The notes below the pieces were generated by a model. That model was not told the origin of the DNA. It was given only the letters and a program-made list of their open reading frames with translations, and ran no database searches. From Annona cherimola (lineage: Eukaryota; Streptophyta; Magnoliopsida; Magnoliales; Annonaceae): a stretch of 64,000 nucleotides of DNA. Position numbers and translations under genes: made by a program. The stretch is from the NCBI GenBank assembly GCA_030490835.1, contig CM059971.1, forward strand, positions 45,804,012 through 45,868,011, read 5' to 3'. Below are positions 22,510 to 34,038 of this stretch, in pieces. Each line of letters starts with the position of its first letter. Position 1 is the stretch's first letter.

Positions 22510-24635
22510 ATTTTAATCATTTCTACATAGGTTTCATATTTCTTTTTGATTTTTTCCTCAAACTATCCACATATGCTGAAATCAGGCATACTGAAATTTC
22601 TAAATCTTGATTTATAATAACATCAAGGTATTTAATTCTGAAATTTATATCATATATCAATAAATACATTAATTAACGGTAATAAAAATTTCATCATGAA
22701 ATATTAACATTATATATTTATTTTGGCATTTTCACTGTGCTGGACAGTGTTGTGAGTTTAGGGTCACCCCTAATCACGTGAATTATGGGGCATATTTATA
22801 CCCATAAAAACCTAATTTTTATTTTTTTTGTGTAATCCTAAATATGTATTATATATTCTGTAAAATTTTTGGCCCAAAATTAATTTTATAAAAATTATTA
22901 AAAATCATTTTCTACAGATGATCCTGTCACCCGTTTTACCCTGTTTAGGTTAATCTTCTCGGATTTTTAATTTGAAACCTGTTTAACATTTCAATCTGAA
23001 ATTTTGGTCATCTCTTAATCATAATATAATGAGATTTTAAATAAATTTTATGGTGAAAATCCTTCTTTTACTACTTCATTCATATTTTGGATTATAATAT
23101 CATATAATTTCCAGATTTGAAGTATAAACTCAAAATAATCATATACTTACTTGATTAAATGGGTGATCTCTCCTTTTCCCCTTTCTTTTTCCTTCTTTTT
23201 TCTTCCTTCTTGGCTGGGCTAGGGCTGGACATGAGCTGCTTCCTTGGGGTGCAAGTTTCAGCACTTTGAAAATTTTCATAAAACCTCATCTCCACTTGAC
23301 CGAGCACCCCTTTATAGAGCTGGATTTTCCAGCTGTGGACCCCACATGTTGCTAATTTCCACAGCCCTTTAAATTGGTATCTATCCCTTAAGTGTGTTGT
23401 ACAATTTACAGCCATAAAAAATATTTTTATCATTTTTTTATTAAACCAAAAATCTGCTCAAGATCTTGACCATCCTAGCTGTCCACTTGGCACGTCCATA
23501 TCCGCTGCCCATTTTTATATTTTCTCCTTTTTTTAATAATATCAATTTGAGGGTAAATTATACACCTCATTAACCTTTAATTTCACAATTAATTTGGCAT
23601 AAAAAATTAATAAAAATGGCAGCAACAGCACATCAATTGCACGTCATATGCGTGAGACCAAGCTGTCCACATTTCATCCTTCAATGGCAGCTGCCATTCA
23701 CGAATTTTCAGGGATTTTTTCCACATGATTAAATGCTCATTTATGTCCCAACATTTCAGCTATGTATGTGCATATATTATAAAATAAAAAATTAAAAAAA
23801 ATCCAGCAACAACGTTACTTGAACGTCCATGTATGGACACCTCACCTATGCTCACTTTGAGCACTCCCTAGCTCCATTAATTCCAGCAGCAAACCAAGAA
23901 TTTCCACACATATTTAATCATAAAATAACCTAAATTTCACCTGCATTTGACACCTATTTGGACCATTAAAAATTGCATTCAATTCATGCACCTTTTGCCT
24001 TAAATGCATGGTACTCTTGAGTTGTAAAAGTCAACTGTATCTACCTTTTCTAATGCAGGAATTTTCCCAATATAATTTTCTTAATCTAAAACTTCCACAA
24101 TGTTAATCTCATAATTTCATTCAACCGTTTCAAATTTCATCTCAATCCAATTTTTCTAGCTCAAGTTATAGCCGTTTGAAGTTAACGGTTGAATTTGAGA
24201 TATGATCAATTAATCATCACACCAATTTCATCAGAGATTTTCTTAACCTAATAATTCCATAAGATCAAGCCCATCATTACCAACGTTTCTTACAAATTTC
24301 ACTTGAATCCGCCTTACAGGCGTTGAGTTATGAATTTTTTAGTATTTTTCCACTAACGTGAGAATTATCCTTTTAAATTCTTATAATTCGTATAAAAAAA
24401 TCTCAAGTGATTATTCATGATGTATTGGTGTATTTTAATCACCAAAAATTTATTCTAATCCCCTTATCCCGTATCAACTCATACTGATTACTCGAATCAT
24501 CATTGCTAATCCTTAGCCCTAATTACCATAGTTTAGCAAAATCATAAAAATATTTAAAATTCAATAAATTAACTTATAAATCACATGTAAATGTTCAATG
24601 CATATATTGAATCCTACTTAGGTTGGGGTTTCACA
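19108..24635 (-). repeat. Solo long Ty3-type LTR with perfect TSD
   Basis: Bounded by TGTGCCCCCCCAACCC and GGTTGGGGTTTCACA and by AGATT on both sides. It aligns in order with the other long LTRs: TGATCACGCGGTAGGTTCTT near the left, CTTATCAAGTGATCAACTAC at 19593, CTTGCTTACCCGCATTTC at 21670, ACTTGAATCCGCCTTACAGG near 24300. At 5528 bp it is about 1.5 kb longer than its relatives; the extra length lies mainly at 19680-20900, which holds diverged repeats around GGACATGTC/TTGTCC. TATA box near 23306-23317 on the minus strand. No PBS, PPT or coding region is attached, which fits an LTR-LTR recombination product. Confidence 0.85.
22466..22507. repeat. (TA)n microsatellite
   Basis: About 42 bp of uninterrupted TA repeat within the solo LTR. 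Confidence 0.95.
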
Positions 24636-25671
24636 AGATTTATCTTCTCCGAGTCAGTAAAGTCTTGTTTATTGCATTCGTAGGCTTCAACACTTCAAAT
24701 GTCTCCCCGTCTAGGTCGACACCAAGGTAGTGCATAATCCTGGTGATCCATGTCCCATATGGTAGCACGCCTATGGGATTATCTTTCTTAGAGGCGAAGG
24801 CTTCCAAAAACAAAGCAGACAGGCTGACTTTGACCCGATTATCTGTTTTTCACAAAATTTCGATCTCCTATGAGTTCAATTGGTTTCGGCCTCCTCCTTT
24901 AAAGTAAATGTAGTGAGCAATCAATAGCCTTAGGACCCTCAATCTGGGAGATAAATCCATGTAGTGGAGAAATTTAATTCCTGGATGATATTTTTTGCTC
25001 TTTGTTAACTGGTTGTACATTTGTGAACGAGTCAACCCTTTAGGAATACTTTCATCAACCTCGGAGACCTCCAAAATGTGTGCAATTTGGTGGATTGCAC
25101 TTTCCCTGTGATTTGTTCTTCCAATCCCCAAATTTATCTCCTTTCCTTTGATAAATGTAATGTAATACTCTTGATTCCATAAGTAGTAGAATATTCGGGT
25201 CAGATCAGGGTATATCCTATCATCAGTTTTTAGAAGCCCAGTTCATCCTTGAAAATGTAGTAGCTCCTCTATTCCAAACTCATAATCTCGCAGAAACTTA
25301 AAGTCAATGATCTTGGGTATAAAGATCTTATGCTCGTAAAAACTTTTGTAGAATCTGCTGTGTCGCCGCTCAGTTCTAAAATATGTAGTTGGCATCTTTA
25401 GCACTTGTCCCTTGGATGTAGGTGTACCTTGCCTATTCGCAGCTGATAATGTCTTGCTGCTTGATCTTGATTCTGAATTGGCTTGTTGGGGTGCCGACGA
25501 TGATGGATTGGCCTAATGGAAATGCACACGGCGTCCCATAGATGCGGAGGCCTCTTCCCGAACTCGTTTTGATGGAGTTCATTGCTGGCGGGGTACCCCC
25601 TCCCCTATATTGGATCTAGATGGCCTGGATACAACTAGTTTGGAGGGCTTTGCAACCGCTTTAGGTGCCAT
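24636..25671 (-). pseudogene. N-terminal part of second env-position-like ORF
   Basis: The frame starts at 25671 with MAPKAVAKPSKLVVSRPSRS and stays in one phase to the LTR junction at 24636. Recognisable blocks are TTYFRTERRHSRFYKSFYEH, FIPKIIDFKFLRDYEFGIEE, DDRIYPDLTRIFYYLWNQ, the open segment 25131-24868 (LTRSQMYNQLTKSKKYHPG, LRVLRLLIAHYIYFKGGG) and NPIGVLPYGTWITRILHYLG. Five stop codons interrupt it. The layout (basic Ser/Lys-rich start, a helical central domain with a highly conserved aromatic/Arg pattern) fits the putative plant transposon protein type of ORF, but it is a different subfamily from that of element A. No catalytic motif can be named. Confidence 0.6.
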
Positions 25672-26089
25672 GTGATCAATTGGATGAGTTTTAAGCAGAT
25701 TTAGAAGTGGGACTTTGAGAGAGACTGCTGAAAATTGCGAGCAAATGCAAGAAGAAATGTGAGCAAGGGCAGTGCCTGTTTAGAGGAATCAGAGAGATGA
25801 GAGATGATAAAGAGATAGAAAGACAGGGAGTGAGAGAGAGAAAGGTAGGAATTTGAGAGAAACCGGGAGAGACAGAGAGACAGAGCTGCTGAGAGAGAGA
25901 GAGAGAGGAAAATTCGAGAGCAAGAATCGGAGATTGAACTTGGGCAACTGAAGATTTGAGAGAAACCGAAGAGAAACGAAGTTGGAGAGGAGAAAAAAAT
26001 GGGAAATGACGCTGGGGAAGAAGGAAAGAAAAAGAGAGAAGGAATAGAAGAAGAGGGAGTTCGCACGGGAAGACGAGCCGTCACGCTCT
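25672..26089 (-). other. CT-rich leader of the ORF
   Basis: On the ORF strand this is strongly pyrimidine-rich (runs of TCTCTC and TTTCTCTC) with no conserved frame; the apparent 127-aa ORF at 25701-26084 is low complexity (Ser/Leu/Phe). Such leaders precede the env-position ORF in Athila-type elements, including element A. Confidence 0.5.
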
Positions 26090-26187
26090 AGAGTCTACTT
26101 GCCCTAACCGAAGTCGACTTCGCCCTGTCCAAAGTCGACTTGGGCTGACCAAAGTCGACTTGGCTCTCCAGACTTAGTTTTTATAAA
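26090..26187 (-). repeat. 3' LTR stub of Copia element 2
   Basis: Contains AAGTCGACTT-type motifs (CCGAAGTCGACTTCGCC, CCAAAGTCGACTTGG) and, on the minus strand, AAAACTAAGTCTGGAGAGCC, similar to AAAAACTTAGATTTTAGAACC in the element's 5' LTR. The left limit is approximate. Confidence 0.5.
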
Positions 26188-26212
26188 ATGCTCCCCCTAT
26201 CATATTAAGCTT

Positions 26213-27960
26213 CTAATCAAGCTCAATCATATCCATATCATTCCTAATTTTATAAAATGGTTCCTCTGCTAGTGGTTTGGTGGAAATATCTGCAATTTGG
26301 TTCTCAGTTTTAATATATTCTAAACAAATGTCATGATTTTCAACATGTTCACGAATAAAATGATGTCTCACATATATATGCTTTGTTCTAGAATGCAACA
26401 CAGGATTTTTGGTCAAACAAATTGCACTTGTGTTATCACATCTAATTGGAATATCATGATAACCAACACCATAATCCTTAAGTTGTTGTTTCATCTAAAG
26501 TAATTGGGCACAATAGCTCCCGGCGACTATATATTCAGCTTCCGCGGTAGATAGAGCAACACTAGTCTATTTTCTTGAAAACCATGAAACCAACATATTT
26601 CTAAGAAACTAACATGTTCCACTAGTGCTTTTTCTATCTACTTTATAACTGGCAAAATCCGCATCTGAGTAGCCGATTAGATCAAATGTTGACCCCTTTA
26701 GATATCGTAGTCCTAAATTAGGGGTATTTATCAAATATCTGAAAATTCTTTTTACAACTATTAAATGTGATTCTTTAGGATATGATTGGAATCTAGAACA
26801 CATGCAAACACTAAATAAAATATCAGGTCTTGAAGCAGTTAAATATAATAAAGAACCTATCATGCTTCTATACAGTTTTTGTTCAATAGTTTACCCTTTT
26901 CATCCTTGTCGATCTTGATAGTTGAACTCATTGATGTGTTTGCGCCTTTGCTATTTTGCATTCCGAACTTCTTTAACATTTCTTTGACATACTTGGATTG
27001 ATTAATGAAGATTCCTACCGCTTGTTGCTTAATTTGCAGCCCAAGGAAGAAATTTAATTCTCCCATCTGCTCATTTCAAATTCACTCTGTATAATCTCAA
27101 AAAATTCTTGGCACAGAGTTTTATTAGTAGTACCAAATATTATATCATCAATCTAAATTTGAATAATTAAAATATTTTTATCCTTATACTTGATGAATAA
27201 TGTTGTATCAACCTTTCCTCTTTGAAATTCATTATCAATCAAAAATTTGCTTAACCTTTCATACCAAGGTGTGGAGGTTGTTCAAATTCATTACCATGCT
27301 CCTTATACTGGATAAATATTTTGATTGATCCTTTTCTTCAAATCCCGGAGGTTGTTCAACATAAACTTCTTCATTCAAGTATCCATTCAAAAATGTGCTT
27401 TTTTACATCCATTTGAAATAATTTAAAATTCATGTGAGAAGCAAATGCTAGTAGGATACGTATGGCTTCTAATCTAGCCACAGGAGCATAAGATTCTTCA
27501 AAATCAATTCTCTCTTCTTGAGAATATCCTTTGGCTACCAATCTGGCTTTGTTTCACACCACAAGTCCACTTTCATTTAATTTGTTCCTAAATACCTATT
27601 TGGTACCAATAACTGTGCAATCTTTGAGTCTAGGAACTAGGTGTCATACATTGTCTCTTTTAAATTGATTTAGCTCTTCTTGCATTGCGGTGATCCAATT
27701 CTCATTATTAAGAGCTTGATTAATGGTTGTTGGTTCAATTTTTGACACAAAAGCGAATTATCCACAAATATTGTGTCTTGATCTTCTAGTTTTTACTCCT
27801 TCATAGATATTACCAATAACTTGCTCAATTGGATGATCATTTTTGAATTTTAAATCAGTTGGAGGTTTGTAAGAATTGTTACCTTCACTTACTCTTTCCT
27901 CCATGGAATTTTCTTTTTTTGCTTCGACTTCTTCTTGTTGCTCTTTTTGTTCCGCCTTTA
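26213..27960 (-). pseudogene. Copia reverse transcriptase and RNase H remnants (element 2)
   Basis: C-terminal RNase H is in 26494-26213 ([40 protein letters not shown]) and upstream 26863-26609 ([38 protein letters not shown]). The segment 27066-26860 has [20 protein letters not shown]. Between 27067 and 27960 the frame is broken by many stops and shifts but [40 protein letters not shown] and a block like TKPLxxGLKQAP are partly visible; the strand with the YVDD motif is badly damaged (ISKFRLMI-like remnants near 27150). The left end stops at 26213. Not functional. Confidence 0.75.
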
Positions 27961-27966
27961 GGTTCT

Positions 27967-28194
27967 TTAATACCTCATCTGCATCACTTTGATTATACCT
28001 TTTTCACAGTTTCCAAAAGCAATCGTTCCTTCACTACATAGTTTGGTCTTATGGAACAATCCTTTTTCTCCCATCATGTGTCTTGAGCAACCACTATTTA
28101 AAAACCACATATTTTTGGCCTTTGCTCTAAGATAAACCTGCAAAAATAAAGTCAAGTGGAGCTTATCCTTTTGGTACCCATTTCTTGGGTCCAT
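27967..28194 (-). pseudogene. Copia protease fragment (element 2), catalytic Asp lost
   Basis: Seventy-five codons with KAKNMWFLNSGCSRHMMGEK. In Copia element 1 the same place reads VWFMDSGCSRHMTG, so the catalytic aspartate of the D-S-G triad is asparagine here. The frame passes directly from GTIAFGNCEKGIIKV to sequence that in element 1 lies about 1.2 kb further on (the acidic linker before the reverse transcriptase). Confidence 0.75.
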
Positions 28195-28553
28195 TTGAGT
28201 TAGTTAACCATTGAAATCTATATTGATCTACCCTTGAAGGCATAAATCCAATGCTCTTAGGTACCCAAACCAATTTTGCACCAAGGTCATGTAATTTTCT
28301 CATTCTACATTGATATATTTTGTGCCATATCTTGTTGCAAAAAATATAAGCTCCCGGGAGTCTTGGAGTGGGAATCCATGTAGTAGTTGGTTCCCAAGTT
28401 GGTGTTTTGATCTAAGCAACATGATTCATTTTTGGTTTAACATGAATGGGCTTTGCTTGGTTTTTTTAAGTCCTTGAGCATTATATTTGCTACTTTCTCC
28501 CTTCTCAAATGCGGAATACCCAAGTCCTCTCTTATTATTTTGGGCGGTCATAT
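28195..28553 (-). pseudogene. Gag C-terminal tail (element 2)
   Basis: Broken frames that still show NMTAQNNKRGLGY, equivalent to NMTAQTNKRGLGYYRFEQN in element 1, then a region where the second zinc knuckle of element 1 (CNFCNKMGHKVYKC) has decayed to FFATRYGTKYIN-like sequence, and a final GPKKWVPK-like end. Confidence 0.55.
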
Positions 28554-30037
28554 TCAAAAATATTTTGACGCTTTCCTCTGGATTAGAGAACTTAGCAAGT
28601 GATTCATTTTCCTTTTAAGTTTTTCAATCTCACTTGTCAATGTGTTCTTTTCATTTGTCAAATAGTCAACTTTTTCTGCAAGTTTTCCGTTCACAATAAT
28701 TACTGCATCACATTGTCTTTTCTTCAATGTGAACTTGTTTCCCAACTTCTTTATTTTCTCATATAATGAATCATAGGCTTGTTGTAGTTCTTCCCATTCA
28801 GCACATTTGAGACATTCATTTGTGGAAGAGAAAATAGAGAAGGATTTTGGCTTAGAGGTTACCTCTTCGCTACTCGTGCAGTTTGTTGAAGTGGCTTGAT
28901 CCTCCAAGATTTTTGTTGCTGCAAAGCATAGGTTGGAATCTTCCTCCATTGTAGCCGTGCAACAGATCCTTGCACAATTTGCAGCGTCATTTTCTTCATT
29001 TGAGGAGCTGCATGTTGTGGATGTTTCCTTGTTGATGTACATGTCTCTTCCTTTAGCTCTTTGAAATTTTCTGTTTTCACCTCGATCCTTCTTTTCCCTT
29101 CGTTCCTTTGATTTATTTTCTTCGGGTGTTGGGCATTGGGCATGCATATGCCCCATACCACCACACCGAAAGCACTTTATTGCCTCCTTCTTTTTCTCCT
29201 TTGAATTTCTTTCTTTGAAGCTCTTAAAATTCTTTCCTTTTCTTATAAATTTTCTGAATCGTCTTGTAAGTAGCGCAATCTCCTCATCGTCGTTTTGAGA
29301 GGATGAGGTGGAGTCATCTGAAGCTTGTGCAGCTTTTAAAGCAATAACTCTTTTACCTTTGTGTTGCTCCTCGTTTCTCCTCTTAATCAACTCATGTGAC
29401 ATGAGTAAATTTATGTCACATGATTTGGGTAAAATTATCAACTCATTTGTCATAGTGTATTGAGGTCCTTTGCTTCCTCAATAGCCGTTATCTTGGGAGT
29501 CCATGATTCGGGTAGTGCTCTTAAAATTTTCATTACCTGCTTAGATTCAGAAATAGCTTTTCCGAGACCTTTCAAGGCATTAGTAATCTTAGAAAATCTA
29601 GCAAATATTTCAGTAATATTTTTAGTTTCAAGCATTTGAAAACTTTCTAACTCTCCAATCAAAATATTTATTCTCATCTCTTGGACTTGAGAAGTTCCCT
29701 CATAAATAAATATAAGATTATCCCTTATCTATTTGGCAATTTGGCATGAGGATACCCTATCATATTCAGATGCCGTTAATGCACAAAAGAGGGAGCTCAT
29801 GGCTTTTGCGTTGCTTTTAATGGTTCTAACATCCTCCTCGGACCATGTGGAGGCTCTTTCATCAATGGGCAACACAACACCATCTTGGATAGCAATCCAA
29901 TAATCTATATTTGTAGCTATGATTAATTATTTCATTCTCAACTTCCAATAATCGAAGTTACTCCCATCAAATAGAGGTGACCTTATGAATGATTGACCCT
30001 TGGTAAAAGCAGGGGTTGAAGTTTGTTGGGATGCTAT
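28554..30037 (-). pseudogene. Copia gag (element 2)
   Basis: The 299-aa open stretch 29453-28554 holds the first zinc knuckle CFRCGGMGHMHAQC (CX2CX4HX4C), a Glu/Lys-rich stretch, and near the end a long predicted coiled coil (KLAEKVDYLTNEKNTLTSEI). Upstream, 29677-29450 carries NILIGELESFQMLETKNITE and KITNALKGLGKAISES, the gag polyprotein domain. The start codon equivalent to the ATG of element 1 (44879) is ATA at 30035-30037 and is followed by ASQQTSTPAFTKGQSF. A stop follows RMK in this N-terminal part, and a frameshift lies near 29450. Confidence 0.8.
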
Positions 30038-30065
30038 ATATAAGATCTCTTTGGTTTAAACTCAA

Positions 30066-30083
30066 AGACCTGCTCTGATACCA
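30066..30083 (-). other. Initiator tRNA-Met PBS of Copia element 2
   Basis: Minus-strand TGGTATCAGAGCAGG next to the 5' LTR end; the standard plant Copia primer site complementary to initiator tRNA-Met. Confidence 0.85.
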
Positions 30084-30085
30084 CT

Positions 30086-31905
30086 TGTTGGTCCCGAGTT
30101 TATGGCTATTACCCAAGAGGGGAGGGGTGAATTGGGTATTTTAAAATTTTTACTTGAACAGAAACTTTTCCCTATTTAGTTTAATCCCCTTAACGAAACA
30201 AATGAGTAATATGGAGAGAAATAAAGTAATAAGAGCAGAAATGCAAACCACAGCAGTCGACACAGATTTTATAGTGGTTCGGGCAACCTTCCCTACTCCA
30301 CTCTTCCAAGCTCACACCCGTTGTGCTTAGGTTCCATTAATGTATTGTTAAATACAGCTAGAGTAGTAGCTCTTTCCTAGATTCCAACTCTAGGGGGCGC
30401 GCACAAAACACAACACAAGTAGGTGACGAGTCACAGTCAAGTCACAACTCTACTTTGCTTTCACTTGGTTTAAATAAACAATATCAAGCCAAGTATCAGA
30501 TACAAATATTGAAACATATAAAGGAAACTACACTTTACAGGTTGTGTAGGCAACTTTCAGCTCGTGGAAGAATTTGTAGAGAGAATGCTTTGATCAGTGA
30601 TGTAGCTTTCAGTAAGTTGGAGCAAAGTTCTTCACTTAAAACTTGTTTAGATCACTTAATGCTTGGAGAAGATAATAGTTGATCATAGTAAATGCTTTCT
30701 CTAACCTTTAGCACATTCACTTGAATGCTCTTTTATGATGGTGGAGTAAATTTGAACATTTGGTGGTAGGTGGTGCACATTTAATGCGCTAACATTCGAA
30801 TTTTTTCGACTGTTGTGACCCAAGTCGCATGTGGAGTCCACTTCAGATGCGACTTCACCCAACTCGAAGACTGGAGTCGACTTCGGTTGCAACTTCGGTC
30901 TCCAGCATCTTCAAGTTGCACTTCGGGTCGACTTGGTCTTAGACTCGACCCAAGTTGCAGGTGAAGTCGACTTCGGGTGCAACTTCACTTTCTGTATGCA
31001 CTTGTTGGAAGTTGGATTTCTTTGGGAGTGGTCGTGGTTGCTTGATATTCATCTCATGTCTTGTTCTTCCACTGATACTCTTGAACTTAAAATTTTAATC
31101 TTGAAGCTTAGCTTGTTCATCTTCTCTTGGAAGCTTTATCTTCATGGCCTTGAACTTAGAATGATTTGCTTTATTGATTTTGCAATCCATAGATGTAGCT
31201 AAATGATTTTTCCTTGAATAATATACTATCTTGAATGATTAATTCATGTACATTTGCTTGTCTGGACTGTATATATCTTCATTCTGACTCAAGTCAGATG
31301 CTTGGGTCAACTTGGGGTCCAAATTCACTCAAGTCGTATGTGGAGTCAACCTGGAAATTCGACTTCACCCAAGTCGCATATGAAGTCGACTTCGGTTGTG
31401 ACTTCACCTGTCTTGGTTCCCAAATTCAATGCTAAAAGGTAGGAACATTTGAAGTCGATAGTGGAGTCGACTTGGGTCTGTGACTTCACCCAAGTCGCAG
31501 CTGGAGTCGACTTGGACTGCGACTTCACCTGTCTAAGTTTCCAAATTCAACGCTGGAAGGTTTGAACATTTGAAGTCAATAATGGAGTCGACTTGGGTCT
31601 GCGACTTCATCCAAGTCGCAGCTGGAGTCGACTTGGACTACGACTTCACCTGTCTAAGTTCCCAAATTTAGCATTGGCAGGTTTAGCTCTCTCCATGTCG
31701 ATCTTGAGGTTGACTTAGGTATTGACTTCACTCAAGTCGATGGCTAAGTCGACTTGGCTTTGCGACTTGGTCTGCCAGGTTCTAAAATCTAAGTTTTTAA
31801 CCTTGAACCAATTTTACCAAATCACATTAGTACCCAAAACATTCTCAAATTGAGTTGTTAATCATCAAAACATAGATTGTGCTTAATTTTCCATTGATTC
31901 CAACA
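30086..31905 (-). repeat. 5' LTR of Copia element 2
   Basis: An 1820-bp LTR with edges TGTTGGTCCCGAGTTTATGG and GATTCCAACA. The line GTGGTTCGGGCAACCTTCCC near 30273 and the CTCTAGGGGGC passage are shared with Copia element 1 and with the solo LTR 56955-58316. It has many copies of the AAGTCGACTT type motif in two blocks (30820-30990, 31330-31760), often in the form GGAGTCGACTTGG flanked by AAGTCGCA on one side and TGCGACTT on the other. Confidence 0.85.
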
Positions 31906-32797
31906 AAAGGAGGAGAAAAAGAAGAAGAACCAAGCAACTCAAGTTGGATTCAAGTTAGGGTTGATTCAAGTAAGTGAAATCTAAGTTTTGAATCAGCTTA
32001 ATCAAGTTTTTCACTCTCAATTCATGAGCCATGAATATAGTTCATAAATAATTCTTAAAGGCTGAGTTATGATGCCTTAATATGGGTATTGAATGATTTT
32101 TGAAAGATTTAAATGAGATCAAGAGTTCAGGAGAGTGAAAATGGAAGTTTTAGTTGAATTTTGAGATGAAAGATAGCTTGAAAAATCTCAAAACCCTAAA
32201 CAAAGTTGTTGTATGATTTAAGCATGTTGATTTGGATGTAATTCATGTTCTTTTGAATTACATATGTTGATTTAAGAATTTTTTAATGATTTTAGCAAAT
32301 ATGAAACCCGAAGTTTCAAGAAATGCCCAATTTTTCTATTTTTGGGTTAAAAATGATATAAGGAAGTACTTAAATTTTTTTTGGATGAATTATAGGGTAA
32401 AGTATCCTAAATTAAGGACCCTTTGGATGACCAAAGTGGGCTGGATGAATTTTCCATAAATCTGATTTTTTAGCGTATGTATATGAGACGTCCAAACGGG
32501 GGCCAAAACGGGGGCTTTCCATATGATTTTTGTTGCTGTTTGTAAACAAATGATTTATGGATGTTATGGAGCATAAAATACCCTCTATTTAAGGTACTTT
32601 GAGTGTCCAAAAGAGTTTGAAAAGATTTTCCCTAAATCTGATTTTATGGATATATGTTTGGACACGTCAAAAAGGGTTAAATGGATGCCCTGTATGTATG
32701 AAAATATTGCTGTTATGAAAGCAAATGAATTATGGATTTTAAATATGTGATAATACCCTAAATTTGGATTAAGAAAAGAATGTTTAGTTTCTGGAAA
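31906..32797 (+). repeat. Fragment of a long Ty3 LTR in reverse orientation
   Basis: No gene. The passage is the reverse complement of sequence found inside the long LTRs (for example 15750-16560): AAGAAGAAC at the start, AACTCAAGTTG, and lines with TAGGGTAAAGTATCCTA and AAATCTGATTTT. A block of about 185 bp is present twice, near 32385-32570 and 32572-32760, each with TAAATCTGATTTT followed by ACACGTCCAAA- or ACACGTCAAAA-like text. Confidence 0.6.
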
Positions 32798-33293
32798 TTT
32801 TTGCCACCCCAAATCCAAGGCTCCGCATGGTTCTTACTCCGGGGTCAAAAAGGGTTGGTAAATGTAATTCAAGATTGTTGCCCTGATCACACAGCAGATT
32901 TTTTTTATACGTGTATATCATCTATATATATATATGTATAACATCAATACATAAATAAACATTTTCATTCATCCAACTTGGAAAACATTTCTCATATCAG
33001 AGTCATAACAAAATTTTCTTTACATAAAGGTTATCATATACATCATTTACATAAAATGCTTCATATTCACATGTCGTCTTCATCGTCATCACCTGTCTAT
33101 TATTTATTTTTTAAAAAAAAACATGGGTGAGTAAAGATACTCAGTAAGCAAGCCATACATAAATTTTTAATCTTTTTTTCATGCATTTCATGTAATGAGA
33201 AATGTTATGCATCCATGGTATTCATGACATTCCTTTGGACGAGATACTAACTAGGCGCCCATCCCATACCTCCTCCCATCTCAGGGAGGTCGT
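32798..33293 (-). repeat. Start of an LTR like the Tekay 5' LTR, probably its 3' LTR
   Basis: Nearly the same as 60329-60830: CTTACTCCGGGGTCAAAAAG, GTGTATATCATCTATATATA, AACTTGGAAAACATTTCTCA and CTAGGCGCCCATCCCATACC in the same order. It breaks off at 33293 inside the text that continues as TTGCCGCCAGCCTGGG in the 5' copy. I take it to be the outer end of the Tekay element's 3' LTR, cut by the insertions that follow. The first TGTGG is degraded. Confidence 0.6.
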
Positions 33294-34038
33294 TGATAAC
33301 TCGTAAAAAAGCGAGTTATCATGGCCCATTTCAGATTATATTTGCGCCTTAGTCCAAGATATTAGGCTTAGTTTGCATCCATTTAGCTAAATTTTCACTC
33401 GCTTTGCATTTTAGGAGCATTATGTAGTTTTTATGTATTTTTAGTATAAATTAGGCATGTTTTAGTTCATTTATTTAATTTCATTCATTTTTATAGGAAG
33501 GACAGAAATTCACAGGTATGCGGGTGAGTCGAAGGCAGAACGGAGCAAAGTGAAGAAGTAGGCAGGCTGGCGCCCAGGCGCCACCCTACATGCCTTAGCT
33601 AAAAGATCTAACAGCTCACACTGAAAGAAGTTCTTAGTGAGTTGGCGCCTAGGTGCCACTTCAATAATATACAGGCATTCCAGAGAGCTTCCAAACCACT
33701 AGGACTCTAGGGAGTTGGTGCCTAGGGGCCATATAGGGGCTCCAAGGCATGAATTTCTAGAGTTTCCAGAAAAGTTCCTAGTGACCCAGCACACAGAGAG
33801 TTGGCGCCTAGGCGCCACTACGCATCCGTACGCACAGATTTTTGCACATGTGTTACACAAGCTACCCATTATAAATAGAAACCTAGGGATACGGGAGACG
33901 GGAGAGATGTGGAGAGGGTCGTGGCTGCTGTGGAAAAAAGGGAAAAAACTAAAGCTTTAAGGGAGGAGAGAAGAGCAAGTGGAGATCCAAGCTATCATTG
34001 CAAACCCATTGAGTTTTATCTCCTCTTCTCATCTATCT
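33294..34038 (+). repeat. Athila-type LTR, truncated at right
   Basis: Starts TGATAACTCGTAAAAAAGCG in plus orientation. Palindromes are centred near 33575, 33650, 33723 and 33809 (75, 73 and 86 bp apart) and a TATA box (ATTATAAATAG, 33869-33878) follows 60 bp after the last. Its leader AAGCTATCATTGCAAACCCATTG matches the LTR at 52021-53460 better than A or B, so these two form a second subfamily. It is cut at 34038 by the next LTR; the rest is not found. Confidence 0.85.
33869..33878 (+). promoter_or_regulatory. TATA box of this Athila-type LTR
   Basis: ATTATAAATAG with a purine-rich leader GGGAGACGGGAGAGATG about 25 bp on. Confidence 0.6.

Larger units (their letters stand above)
26090..31905 (-). 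mobile_element. Degraded SIRE-like Copia element 2, integrase deleted
   Basis: Minus-strand Ty1/Copia element: 5' LTR 30086-31905, initiator tRNA-Met PBS, gag, protease, reverse transcriptase and RNase H, and a stub of the 3' LTR (26090-26187). It parallels Copia element 1 (37974-46547) throughout but has many stops and shifts. Comparison shows that the segment from just after the protease to just before the reverse transcriptase linker is gone, which removes the whole integrase. The left end is truncated: the polypurine tract is followed by LTR sequence that lacks its first 110 or so bases. Confidence 0.85.

Noticed and set aside
25701..26084. 127-aa ORF rich in Ser, Phe and Leu
   Set aside because: Product of a CT-rich leader; low complexity, no homologous pattern.
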